Assembly (NCBI GenBank): GCA_003367665.1
Contig: QKXI01000006.1
Location: forward strand, 133,702 to 197,701
DNA length: 64,000 nucleotides
Direction: 5' to 3'
DNA from: Leifsonia sp. ku-ls
GTDB taxonomy: Bacteria; Actinomycetota; Actinomycetes; Actinomycetales; Microbacteriaceae
Within the stretch, counting starts at the first letter, position 1, and each line of letters opens with the position of its first letter. The notes under the pieces are model-generated. The model ran no database searches, had not been told where the DNA came from, and worked only from the letters and a program-made list of their open reading frames with translations. The position numbers and the translations under genes were made by a program. This document shows, piece after piece, positions 17,937 to 26,255 of the stretch.

Positions 17937-18923
17937 GTGGCTAGCCAGGACTGGTTCGACAAGGACTTCTACAAGGTGCTTGGCGTCTCCAAGGACGTCA
18001 GCGACGCGGACCTCAAGAAGACGTACCGCAAGCTCGCGCGCAAGTACCACCCCGACTCGAACCCCGGCGACGCCGCCGCGGAGGCGAAGTTCAAGGAGAT
18101 CAGCGAGGCCTACTCGGTGCTCAGCGACCCCGAGGAGCGCAAGGAGTACGACCAGATCCGCGCGATGGGCTCCGGCGCCCGGTTCACGGCGCCCGGTGGC
18201 GGCGCGGGCGGCGGCGGCTTCGACGACGTGTTCGGCGGGATGTTCGGCCAGGGCGGCAACCAGAGGTACACGTTCCAGCAGGGCGGCGACTTCGACGACG
18301 TGTTCGGAGGACTGTTCGGCAACGGCCGCTTCGGCTCGTCGTCCGGCGGCTTCCGCGGCTACGGCGGACCGACCCGCGGCCGCGACGTGACCGCCCACAC
18401 CACCATCGACTTCGTGACCGCCACCAAGGGCGAGACCATCACGTTGCAGGCCTCCGACGGCAAGCCGATCAAGGTGAAGATCCCGGCGGGCGTCGCCGAC
18501 GGCCAGAAGATCAAGCTGCGCGGCAAGGGCCAGCCCAGCCCCGACGGCGGCGAGCCGGGCGACATCGTGCTCACCGTGACCGTGCGCAAGCACCCGGTGT
18601 TCGAGCGCGAGGGCCTCAACCTGCGCGTCAACGTGCCGGTCACCTTCGCGGAGGCCGCGCTCGGCGCGACCATCGAGGTCCCGACGCTCGGCGGCGACCC
18701 GGTCAAGCTGCGCGTCGCACCCGGCACCCCGAGCGGACGCGTGCTGCGCGTGAAGGGACGCGGCGTGGAGACCAGCAAGGGCACGGGCGACCTGCTCGCC
18801 GTGGTCCAGGTGGCGGTCCCGTCGCACCTGTCCGGCGAGGCCAAGGAGAAGCTGGAGGAGTTCGCGGCGACGCTCCCGGCGGAGAACCCGCGCGACGACC
18901 TCCTGGCGAAGGCCCGGGGCTGA
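17937..18923 (+). CDS. dnaJ: DnaJ-type co-chaperone without zinc finger
   Basis: This 328-residue J-protein stimulates DnaK ATPase and delivers clients. The J domain occupies 9-75 with HPD at 38-40. A Gly/Phe-rich region (about 82-145) has the duplicated unit FDDVFGG(M/L)FG. C-terminal beta domains 1 and 2 follow ([15 protein letters not shown], then [19 protein letters not shown]). The four CxxCxGxG zinc motifs of classical DnaJ are absent, so it is a type B (CbpA/DnaJ2-like) protein. GTG start with GAGAGGAGG upstream. hspR follows after 1 base. Confidence 0.93.
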   Translation: MASQDWFDKDFYKVLGVSKDVSDADLKKTYRKLARKYHPDSNPGDAAAEAKFKEISEAYSVLSDPEERKEYDQIRAMGSGARFTAPGGGAGGGGFDDVFGGMFGQGGNQRYTFQQGGDFDDVFGGLFGNGRFGSSSGGFRGYGGPTRGRDVTAHTTIDFVTATKGETITLQASDGKPIKVKIPAGVADGQKIKLRGKGQPSPDGGEPGDIVLTVTVRKHPVFEREGLNLRVNVPVTFAEAALGATIEVPTLGGDPVKLRVAPGTPSGRVLRVKGRGVETSKGTGDLLAVVQVAVPSHLSGEAKEKLEEFAATLPAENPRDDLLAKARG

Positions 18924-18924
18924 C

Positions 18925-19338
18925 ATGGACGAGCACAGCCCGGTCTTCGTGATCTCGATCGCGGCGGAGCTGGCGGGCATGCACCCGCAGACGCTCCGCC
19001 AGTACGACCGGCTCGGCCTCGTCAGCCCCAGCCGCACCGCCGGCAAGTCGCGTCGCTACTCCATGCGCGACATCGAGAAGCTGCAGGAGATCGCCCGCCT
19101 GGGCTCGGAGGGCGTCAGCCTGGAGGGCATCCGCCGCATCCTCGAGCTGGAGGACCAGGTGAACGCCCTGAACGGCCGCGTCCGCGAACTGGAGAGCGCC
19201 CTCGCCGACGAGCTGCTCAACCGCCCCGGCCGCCGCGTCTTCGCCGCGGGCTCCGCCGGCGAGGTCACCCCGCTCCCCACCGGCACCCGCACCCGCCGCA
19301 GCACCCAGCTCGTCGTCTGGCGCCCCCTCGGCCGCTGA
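18925..19338 (+). CDS. hspR: Heat-shock repressor HspR (MerR family)
   Basis: This 137-residue repressor binds HAIR operators. The MerR-type helix-turn-helix is SIAAELAGMHPQTLRQYDRL, followed by wing residues SRRYSMRDIEKLQ. A coiled-coil stretch (LELEDQVNALNGRVRELESAL) probably mediates dimerisation, and the tail is Arg/Thr-rich. It is the last gene of the dnaK operon and represses it with DnaK as co-repressor in studied actinobacteria. Three HAIR sites are in this window: two at dnaK and one at clpB. Confidence 0.95.
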   Translation: MDEHSPVFVISIAAELAGMHPQTLRQYDRLGLVSPSRTAGKSRRYSMRDIEKLQEIARLGSEGVSLEGIRRILELEDQVNALNGRVRELESALADELLNRPGRRVFAAGSAGEVTPLPTGTRTRRSTQLVVWRPLGR

Positions 19339-19362
19339 CCCGCTCCGGCCTTCGTCGGCGCC

Positions 19363-19393
19363 GCCGAGTGGTGACATCACGTCACCACTCGGC
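19363..19393. terminator. Palindromic terminator after hspR
   Basis: A perfect 13-bp inverted repeat (19363-19375 and 19381-19393) with a 5-base loop lies between convergent hspR and the isochorismatase-type gene. It probably terminates both. Confidence 0.75.
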
Positions 19394-19446
19394 CGGAATT
19401 CCGGCGATTACTCACGTTTCGACGGGCTGCCGGGGGAGGGTGGGGG

Positions 19447-20184
19447 CTAGAGGGAGGAGACGCCCTGCCCGACGTAGAGGGTGTTCTCGACGTTGTGGGC
19501 CTCCTCGGCCGCGATGTCGCGGTCGATGCCCGCGCGCACCTCGCGCATGAGCTTGTGCAGCTCGGCGTGCTTCTCCGGGAGGCGGGCGTGGCCGGTGCTG
19601 GCCCAGAGGTTCGACACCGGGAGGGTGTCCCCGGCCTCGACCGCGAGCGTCCACTCCTCCGTCGTCGCCACCGCCGCGAACTCCGACTGCATCGTGACGA
19701 GCACGGAGCGGTGGAGGGCGTCCGCCGAGATCGTCCCGGCCTCGTTGACGAGGTCGAGCGTCCCGGTGGCGTCCGACAGGAACTCGACCGTGAAGCCGAG
19801 CTCCGCCGCGTCCCGGGCCGTGCCCGCGCAGCAGTGCTGCGTCATGTAGCCGGCGATCGTCACGGTGTCGACGCCCTCCGACCGCAGCCACGACTCCAGG
19901 TCGGTGCCGGGGAACGCCGAGACGCTGCCCTTCGTCACCAGGTGCGCGGGTGTCCGGTCAGCGATCGACTCGTGCAGCTCCGCTCCCGCCGAGCCGCGGG
20001 CGAACAGCGGGAGACCCTCGTCCTCCAGGTGCTGCACGACGACCACCGGAACGCCGTGGTCGTCGGCCGCGTCCCACGCCACCTCGATGTTGGGGATGGA
20101 CGTCATCAGATCCGGGAAGCAGATCCTCAGGTTGCCGGTGACGTACTCGTTCTGGAGGTCGATCACGATCAGCGCGCGCTTCAT
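19447..20184 (-). CDS. Isochorismatase-family cysteine hydrolase
   Basis: This 245-residue cytosolic hydrolase has the family triad: Asp9 (VIDLQNEY), Lys85 (LVTKGSVSAF) and Cys118 in GYMTQHCCAGTARDA. Members hydrolyse isochorismate, nicotinamide, N-carbamoyl compounds or related amides; the substrate here is not evident. A C-terminal extension after residue 185 (helical, charged) is longer than in small nicotinamidases. It follows the GH35 operon on the same strand with a 20-base gap, but a TAGAGT box 6 bases before the ATG predicts its own leaderless message. Confidence 0.85.
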   Translation of the reverse strand: MKRALIVIDLQNEYVTGNLRICFPDLMTSIPNIEVAWDAADDHGVPVVVVQHLEDEGLPLFARGSAGAELHESIADRTPAHLVTKGSVSAFPGTDLESWLRSEGVDTVTIAGYMTQHCCAGTARDAAELGFTVEFLSDATGTLDLVNEAGTISADALHRSVLVTMQSEFAAVATTEEWTLAVEAGDTLPVSNLWASTGHARLPEKHAELHKLMREVRAGIDRDIAAEEAHNVENTLYVGQGVSSL

Positions 20185-20190
20185 GCGAGC

Positions 20191-20196
20191 ACTCTA
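20191..20196 (-). promoter_or_regulatory. -10 box of leaderless cysteine-hydrolase transcript
   Basis: TAGAGT on the minus strand ends 6 bases before the ATG at 20184. Confidence 0.55.
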
Positions 20197-20204
20197 GCGA
20201 GCGG

Positions 20205-21902
20205 TCAGGCCCCGACGGCACCCAGTTCCGGCGCCGAGTGGAGGGTCGCCGCCGGGCGGTCCAGCCCGTCCAACTCCAGCACCACGATGTCGTTCGCTCC
20301 CCGCCGCGTGACCGGCCACGGCACGTACAGCCGCTGCTGCGGTCCGCGGTCCCAGTAGCGGCCGAGGCAGAACCCGTTGACCCAGACGTAGCCCTTGCGC
20401 CCGTGCACCTCCAGGTAGCCGTCGGCCTGTTCGGCCAGCTCGGCGGTGCCGGCGAAGTAGCGCGGCACGTCGCCGGCGCCGGCGCCCTCCGTCCACGCCT
20501 CGGCTGCGGGCGGTTCGCCCGGCAGGCGATGCGCGGAGTGGTGGATGCGGTTCAGCTGCTGGATGCCGTGGAACACGCCCCCCAGCCCCTTGTGCTGCCC
20601 GAGCCGGGGGCCGTAGTTCGTGCGGCCCATCGACTCCACCAGCACGGTGACCTCGGCCGGCCCGCCGACCGGCGGCAGCATCCCGTCGCCGCCGCGCTCC
20701 ACGACGCCGAGCAGCGCGCCGTCGACGAAGACGTGCGCGCGGTCGCGCACGTCCCGCACCTCCAGCGGCTCGGCCGCGCGCGGCCCGGGGATCGAGAACC
20801 GGTAGGCGACGAGGCCGTGGTCGACGCCGAGCTCCTCGAAGCTCGCCGGCACCGGTGAGGAGCCGAGGTCCTCGAACGCCACGTCCGCGCTGCGGGTGAG
20901 GGCGACCTCCTGCTCCGGCATCAGGGGCGGCAGCTCCGGCGGCTCCGGCAGCCGGGCGCCGGGTCGCGCGGCCAGGAACAGCTCGCGGAAGGCGTGGAAC
21001 TTCGGTGTCGGCGCGCCGCGCTCGTCCAGCGGGGCGTCGTAGTCGTAGCTGGTGACGGTCGGGAGGAACTCGTCCACGCCGTCGACCAGGTGGTGGTTGG
21101 CCCCGGCGCCGGTGCCGAAATTGGTCCCGCCGTGCGCCATGTAGAGGTTCACCGAGGCGCCGGCGTCGAGGATCGCCGAGAGCGCGGCGCTCGCGGATTC
21201 GACGTCGCGTGTGACGCGCGGCGCGCCCCAGTGGTCGAACCAGCCGTTCCAGAACTCCATGCAGAACGGGTCGTCGTCCGGCCGGTGCTCCGCGAGCTTC
21301 GCGAAGGCGGCCGCCGGGTTGGAGCCGAAGTTCACCGTCGCGCGGACGCCGGGCACCATCCCGCCGGTCAGCATGATGTCCGTCGGCCCGTCGCTGGTGA
21401 CCAGCGGGACCGTCACGCCGCGCTCGCGCAGCCCGTCGGCCAACGCGGAGAGGTACTCGGTGTCGGTGCCGAACGAGCCGTACTCGTTCTCCACCTGCAC
21501 CATCGAGAGCGCCGGATGCTGGGCGAACCGCGGCACGACCGCGTCCAGGTACCGCTCCACCGGATCGAAGAACACCGGATGCGCCGTGCGCACGAACCGC
21601 CCGGCCCGCGCGGTCAGCCACGACGGCAGACCGCCGTTGTCCCACTCGGCGCAGATGTAGGGTCCCGGCCGCACGATCACGCGCAGGCCGGCCTCGGCCG
21701 CCGCGTCGAGGTACCGCTCGATGTCGTCGAGCCGCCGCCAGTCGCCCTCGGCGGGCTCGTGCACGTTCCAGGCCAGGTAGGTCTCGACCGTGTCGAGGCC
21801 CATGGCGCGCAGCGACCGGAGGCGGTGCGGCCACTGCTCCGGAAGCGTACGGAAGTAGTGGGCGGCGCCCGAGTAGGTGGGACTGGTGTCGGTCACGGGC
21901 AT
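20205..21902 (-). CDS. Beta-galactosidase, glycoside hydrolase family 35
   Basis: This 565-residue protein without signal peptide probably cleaves imported beta-galactosides in the cytosol. GH35 landmarks are RPGPYICAEWDNGGLP (79-94), the acid/base Glu140 in QVENEYGSFG and the nucleophile Glu216 in FCMEFWNGWFDHWG. After about residue 330 it has beta-sandwich domains typical of GH35 (a GH2-like jelly roll near 440-560 with YVWVNGFCLGRYW). The start at 21902 (MPVTDTSPTYSG) was chosen because it begins the barrel. It is the last gene of an ABC importer operon, 2 bases after the permease. Confidence 0.9.
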   Translation of the reverse strand: MPVTDTSPTYSGAAHYFRTLPEQWPHRLRSLRAMGLDTVETYLAWNVHEPAEGDWRRLDDIERYLDAAAEAGLRVIVRPGPYICAEWDNGGLPSWLTARAGRFVRTAHPVFFDPVERYLDAVVPRFAQHPALSMVQVENEYGSFGTDTEYLSALADGLRERGVTVPLVTSDGPTDIMLTGGMVPGVRATVNFGSNPAAAFAKLAEHRPDDDPFCMEFWNGWFDHWGAPRVTRDVESASAALSAILDAGASVNLYMAHGGTNFGTGAGANHHLVDGVDEFLPTVTSYDYDAPLDERGAPTPKFHAFRELFLAARPGARLPEPPELPPLMPEQEVALTRSADVAFEDLGSSPVPASFEELGVDHGLVAYRFSIPGPRAAEPLEVRDVRDRAHVFVDGALLGVVERGGDGMLPPVGGPAEVTVLVESMGRTNYGPRLGQHKGLGGVFHGIQQLNRIHHSAHRLPGEPPAAEAWTEGAGAGDVPRYFAGTAELAEQADGYLEVHGRKGYVWVNGFCLGRYWDRGPQQRLYVPWPVTRRGANDIVVLELDGLDRPAATLHSAPELGAVGA

Positions 21903-21904
21903 CC

Positions 21905-22741
21905 TCACATCTTCATCGCGCCGGCCGAGAGGTCGGCGCGCCAGAACTTCTGCAACCCGAAGAATGCGACGATCAACGGGATGGTGGACAGCAGCGCGCC
22001 GGTGATGACCAGGTTGTAGTTCATCTGGCTCGGCTGGCTGTTCAGGAAGTACAGGCCCAGGGTCACCGGCCACAGCGAGTTGTCGGTCAGGGTCACCATC
22101 GGCAGGAAGAAGTTGTTCCAGATCCCGACGAAAGAGAACAGGAACACCGTGATCAGCGCGGGCGACATGATCCGCAGGCAGATCGTGAAGAAGATGCGCA
22201 GGTCGCCGGCACCGTCGACACGGGCCGCCGCGATCAGGTCGTCCGAGATCGAGTCCTTCGCGTAGATGCGCGAGAGGAAGACGCCGAACGGGCTGACCAC
22301 GCTCGGGATGAGCACGGCCCAGATGGTGTTGATGATGCCCAGCTGCGAGAACAGCAGGTAGAGCGGGATCACCAGCAGCGCCGCCGGGAGCAGCACGGAG
22401 GCGAGGATCGCGACGAAGATCGCCTCCCGCCCGCGGAACTCGTACTTCGCGAGCACATAGCCCGCTGCCGCGCTGAACAGCGTGGCCCCGGCCGCGCCCA
22501 CCCCGGCGTACAGGAACGTGTTGAGCAGCCAGCGCCCGAACAACCCGTCCTGCGTGGTCAGGATGTCGCGGATGTTGTCGAACAGCGAGAACCCGCCGGC
22601 GAACCACAGCGGAGGGCTGCCGAACAGCTCCGTGCTCGACTTCGTCGCCGAGACGATGAGCCACCAGATCGGCAGCAGGAAGTACACCGCGCCGAGCAGC
22701 AGCACGCCGCGCAGCAGGACCTTGTTGACGGATGCGCGCAT
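21905..22741 (-). CDS. Sugar ABC transporter permease, MalG type
   Basis: This 278-residue protein has six membrane helices. The EAA loop DDLIAAARVDGAGDLRIFFT, which contacts the ATPase, identifies it as an ABC permease. With the other permease it forms the channel of a carbohydrate uptake (CUT1) importer. Its ATG overlaps the stop of the upstream permease (ATGA). No ATPase gene is in the cluster, so a shared MsiK-type ATPase elsewhere is probable. Confidence 0.92.
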   Translation of the reverse strand: MRASVNKVLLRGVLLLGAVYFLLPIWWLIVSATKSSTELFGSPPLWFAGGFSLFDNIRDILTTQDGLFGRWLLNTFLYAGVGAAGATLFSAAAGYVLAKYEFRGREAIFVAILASVLLPAALLVIPLYLLFSQLGIINTIWAVLIPSVVSPFGVFLSRIYAKDSISDDLIAAARVDGAGDLRIFFTICLRIMSPALITVFLFSFVGIWNNFFLPMVTLTDNSLWPVTLGLYFLNSQPSQMNYNLVITGALLSTIPLIVAFFGLQKFWRADLSAGAMKM

Positions 22742-23712
22742 CAGTTGGCCGCCTTCCGTGCCGTCATCGCGCCGGAGAGGCGCATGAACCCGAAGGACAG
22801 TACGGCCGTCCCGAGGGCGAGGAGCACGGCCATCGCCGCCGCGAGCCCGTAGTCGTTGAGCGAGAACGCGACGTTCTGCACGGTCATGTTCGGCGTGTAG
22901 TTCGCGTCGATCGCGGGCGAGAACGGCCGGAGCAGCATGGGCTCGTTGTAGAGCTGCACGGTGCCGATGATCGAGAAGACCCCGGTGAGGGTGAGCGCGG
23001 GCGCGACCAGCGGGATCTTGATGCTCCAGGCCGTGCGGACCGGCCCGGCGCCGTCCATGGCCGCGGCCTCGTACAGCTCCCGCGGCACCGCCTTCAGCGC
23101 CGAGTAGATGATGATCATGTTGTAGCCGGTCCAGGTCCAGGTGATGATGTTGGCCATCGACCAGAGGATGGTGCCGCCGGACAGGAAGTCGAGGTTCACG
23201 CCGAACGGTTGCAGCGCGCGGACGAACGGGCTCGTGCCGCCGAGGTAGAGGAACGCCCAGAGGATCGCGGCGATGACGCCGGGAACCGCGTAGGGCAGGA
23301 ACGAGACGAGCCGCATGAACGCGGCGAAGCGGTTGGCGAGCGCGTCGATCGCCAGCGCCAGCAGCAGCGCGATGACGAGCATGAGCGGCACCTGCACGAC
23401 GCCGAGCAGGAGCACGCGCCAGACGCCGGAGGTGAACTCGGGCATCCCGAGCGCCTTGACGTAGTTGCCGAGACCGGCGAACACGCGTTCGGGGGCTCCG
23501 AAGCCGAGGCCGGAGCGCTTCTCGGTGAAGAAGCTCTCGTAGACCGCGTAGCAGAGCGGGATCGCGTACGCGAGCACGTAGAGCGCGAGGAACGGCGCGA
23601 GCAGAAGCACGATGGCGCGCCACTTCGAGCGCTTCATCGCCGTGAAGCCGCTCCTGCGTCGCGCGGCGGGAGGGGCGGCGGGGGTGGCCGGTCGGCTGGT
23701 GGTCGTCGTCAT
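22741..23712 (-). CDS. Sugar ABC transporter permease, MalF type
   Basis: This 323-residue permease has six hydrophobic helices after a basic N-terminus. The EAA motif is RELYEAAAMDGAGPVRTAWSI. It pairs with the MalG-type permease that follows with a one-base overlap. The substrate is probably a galactoside, inferred from the GH35 gene at the end of the operon. Confidence 0.92.
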   Translation of the reverse strand: MTTTTSRPATPAAPPAARRRSGFTAMKRSKWRAIVLLLAPFLALYVLAYAIPLCYAVYESFFTEKRSGLGFGAPERVFAGLGNYVKALGMPEFTSGVWRVLLLGVVQVPLMLVIALLLALAIDALANRFAAFMRLVSFLPYAVPGVIAAILWAFLYLGGTSPFVRALQPFGVNLDFLSGGTILWSMANIITWTWTGYNMIIIYSALKAVPRELYEAAAMDGAGPVRTAWSIKIPLVAPALTLTGVFSIIGTVQLYNEPMLLRPFSPAIDANYTPNMTVQNVAFSLNDYGLAAAMAVLLALGTAVLSFGFMRLSGAMTARKAAN

Positions 23713-23773
23713 GCTTCGTCCTCTCGGAGAGCGGACCGCCGGCCGCCGCTCCCGCGGCAGCCGGCGGTCGTGC

Positions 23774-25075
23774 TCACTTGGTGCTGAGGCCCTTGGCCTT
23801 GACCGCGGCCACGACGGCCTTCTGCGCGGCGGCGAGACCGTCGGTCAGGGTGCCCGTGCCGGTGGCGGCGCCCTTGAAGGCGTCCTTGATCGCCGAGTTG
23901 GTCTCGGTGTTCAGCGGCCCGTACTGCCAGTGCGGGTCGATGGTCTTGGCGTACTCGGTGAAGTCCTGGAAGATCTTCTGGCCGCCGAAGAAGTCGACGC
24001 CGTTCTGCAGCGCCGGGTTCTGCTGGCCCTTGGTGGAGGCCGGGAAGAGCGCCGCCTTGTCGATCAGGATCGACATCGCGTCCTCGTCCGTGCTCATCCA
24101 GTTGGCGAAGTCGACGGCGCCCTGGACGTTCTTGCAGCCCTTCAGGACGGACGTGGCCGAGCCGCCGGACGTGCCGGTGCTCTTCTCGTCGGCCGAGAAG
24201 TTCGGCATCGGCGCCACGGCCCACTTGCCGGCCGAGTCGGCGGCAGAGCCTTCGAGGACGCCGGCCCACCACACCGGCTCGAACGCCGTGGCGATGGTGC
24301 CGTTCTGCACCTCCTGGTACCAGTCGGGGGTGTCGGACTGCTCGACCTTCGTGGTCTTCGCGTCGAGCTGCTTCTGCCAGACCGCGGCGACCTGCCGGGT
24401 GGCCTTGGAGTCGACGGTCACCTTCCAGGCGTCGCCCTCGGTCGAGAAGAACGTGCCGCCCGCCTGCTGGGCGAACGAGCCCCAGGTGCCGGCCGAGGAC
24501 GGGTCGTACGAGCTGAGGTAGGTGTTGGGGTCGGCCGCGTGCACCTGGGCGGCCTGCTGCACGAACTGGTCCCAGGTGGTCGCCGGCGTGATGCCGAACT
24601 TCTGGTAGACGTCGGTGCGGTAGAACATGCCCATCGGGGCGGTGTCGACCGGGATGCCGTAGACGCCGTCGCCGACCTTCATGGCCGAGCGCACGGAGTC
24701 GCTGTAGTCGGCGTCGTACTTCGCCGACTCCTTGGAGATGTCGACGAGCATCCCGTCGAGCACGAAGCTCGGGATGGACTCGTTGCCGACCTGCGCGAGG
24801 CACGGGCCGTTCCCGGCCTTCACCGCCGCCTGCATCTTCGTGTAGCCGCCGGCGCTGCCGGAGGCGATGGTCTGGAACTGCACCTTCTGGTCGTGCGTCT
24901 TGTTCCAGAGCGCGGCGGCCTCCTTGTAGCCGGGCGCCCACCCCCAGAACTCGATCGGCGACGAGGTGTCGGAACTCTGGCCGCCCGAGGCGCAGCCGGC
25001 CAGCGTGGCGGCCGCGACCGCCACGGTCGCCAGGGCGGCGACCTTGCGCAGGGTGGATCGTCTGGAGAGCTTCAT
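23774..25075 (-). CDS. Sugar ABC transporter solute-binding lipoprotein
   Basis: This 433-residue extracellular lipoprotein has signal sequence RRSTLRKVAALATVAVAAAT and lipobox LAGC with Cys28. The mature part shows family 1 extracellular binding-protein features (EFWGWAPGYKEAAALW near 45, PVDTAPMGMFYRTDVYQKFG near 145). It captures the substrate for the two permeases downstream. The start at 25075 (MKLSRR) was preferred to an ATG 5 codons earlier because the signal peptide begins there. It is the first gene of the operon, behind a LacI-type operator. Confidence 0.92.
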   Translation of the reverse strand: MKLSRRSTLRKVAALATVAVAAATLAGCASGGQSSDTSSPIEFWGWAPGYKEAAALWNKTHDQKVQFQTIASGSAGGYTKMQAAVKAGNGPCLAQVGNESIPSFVLDGMLVDISKESAKYDADYSDSVRSAMKVGDGVYGIPVDTAPMGMFYRTDVYQKFGITPATTWDQFVQQAAQVHAADPNTYLSSYDPSSAGTWGSFAQQAGGTFFSTEGDAWKVTVDSKATRQVAAVWQKQLDAKTTKVEQSDTPDWYQEVQNGTIATAFEPVWWAGVLEGSAADSAGKWAVAPMPNFSADEKSTGTSGGSATSVLKGCKNVQGAVDFANWMSTDEDAMSILIDKAALFPASTKGQQNPALQNGVDFFGGQKIFQDFTEYAKTIDPHWQYGPLNTETNSAIKDAFKGAATGTGTLTDGLAAAQKAVVAAVKAKGLSTK

Positions 25076-25119
25076 CGCTGTTTCCTTCACTCTGAGGGGT
25101 GCGGCGAACGTCAGGAAGA

Positions 25120-25129
25120 TAAACGTTTA
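25120..25129. promoter_or_regulatory. LacI-type operator TAAACGTTTA
   Basis: A perfect 10-bp palindrome with the central CG typical of LacI operators lies just downstream of the minus-strand promoter of the GH35 transport operon. It is also 86 bases upstream of the LacI gene. Confidence 0.75.
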
Positions 25130-25143
25130 GCCATTGGTGTGGA

Positions 25144-25172
25144 ACAATACAGCGTGGGTGTCGGCCGGTCAA
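25144..25172 (-). promoter_or_regulatory. Promoter of the GH35 transport operon
   Basis: On the minus strand TTGACC (25167-25172) and TATTGT (25144-25149) are spaced by 17 bases. The palindrome at 25120-25129 lies just past +1, a roadblock position. Confidence 0.7.
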
Positions 25173-25214
25173 CGCGACTCGGTGGACCAAAGACGGTCGA
25201 CGAGGGAGGAAGCG

Positions 25215-26255
25215 ATGGCGGACGACAGTGAGGGGACACGGCGTCCCACCGTGCACGAGGTCGCCAAGGAGGCCGGCGTCTCGATCGCGACGGTGTCGTA
25301 CGTGCTCGCCGACCGGCCCGTGCGTCCGGGCGGCGGCCGCCGCTACTCCGTCGCGACCGAGCAGCGCGTGAAGGCTGCCGCCGACCGCCTCCGCTACCGG
25401 CCGAACCCCTCGGCGCAGGCCGTGCGCACCGGCCGCACCGGCGTCGTCCAGCTCTCGCTCCACATGCTGAGCGACCCGTGGGCCCTCGCCGTCGCCGACA
25501 GCGTCAACACCGCCGCGAAGGCGCGCGGGCTGACCACCATGATCCTGGCCGACGGGGACTGGGCAGACGCGCTGGAGCGTCAGCCCACCGACGTCGCCTT
25601 CGTCGACATCATGCCGGGCGCCGTCGACACGCCGCAGCGGCTGGCCCGGCTGGTGGAGCGGGGCCAGCGCCTGGTCGTGTTCAGCGACACGCTCGAGCCC
25701 GACGGGTTCGACGTGGTCCGCTCCGCCGCCATCCCGGGCTGCTACCTGGCCGTCGAGCACCTGCTGCAGGATCACGCCCGCGTCGGCTGCCTCACCGCGA
25801 GCGGCGCCCGCCATGCCGAGGGCCCGAGCCGGTTCACGCCATACGTCGAACTGCTCGAGGCCGCGGGGCGCGAGGTGCGGGATGACTGGATCGAGGAGTT
25901 CACCGACTCCAACGAGAGCGCCTATGTGGCCGCCGTTCAGCTGCTGTCGCGACCCGACCGCCCCACCGCGATCTACGCGACCACCGACTTCGCGGCGCTC
26001 GCCGCGGTGAACGCGGCCCACCGGCTGGGCCTGCGCGTCCCCGAGGACGTCGCCATCATCGGCGTGGGCAACACCCGCGCCGGCGAGCACAGCGACCCGA
26101 CCCTGAGCACGGTCGGACCGTCGAACTTCTACGAGAGGGTGGCCGAGATCATCGTGGGCAGGGCGCTGGAGACCGAGCCGGGCGGCGGGACGCTGCACGA
26201 CTTCCCCTGGTCGCTGATCGTGCGGGAGTCGACGACGGGTCGGGCCGACGCGTGA
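25215..26255 (+). CDS. LacI-family transcriptional regulator (paralogue 1)
   Basis: This 346-residue repressor has an N-terminal helix-turn-helix (TVHEVAKEAGVSIATVSYVL) and hinge helix [13 protein letters not shown], then a periplasmic-binding-like sugar domain. The start at 25215 has GGGAGGA upstream. It is divergent from the GH35 transport operon and probably represses it through TAAACGTTTA. Long identical stretches with the LacI gene at 31115 ([40 protein letters not shown]) show that the two are close paralogues. Its stop overlaps the start of the DUF4091 gene. Confidence 0.93.
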   Translation: MADDSEGTRRPTVHEVAKEAGVSIATVSYVLADRPVRPGGGRRYSVATEQRVKAAADRLRYRPNPSAQAVRTGRTGVVQLSLHMLSDPWALAVADSVNTAAKARGLTTMILADGDWADALERQPTDVAFVDIMPGAVDTPQRLARLVERGQRLVVFSDTLEPDGFDVVRSAAIPGCYLAVEHLLQDHARVGCLTASGARHAEGPSRFTPYVELLEAAGREVRDDWIEEFTDSNESAYVAAVQLLSRPDRPTAIYATTDFAALAAVNAAHRLGLRVPEDVAIIGVGNTRAGEHSDPTLSTVGPSNFYERVAEIIVGRALETEPGGGTLHDFPWSLIVRESTTGRADA

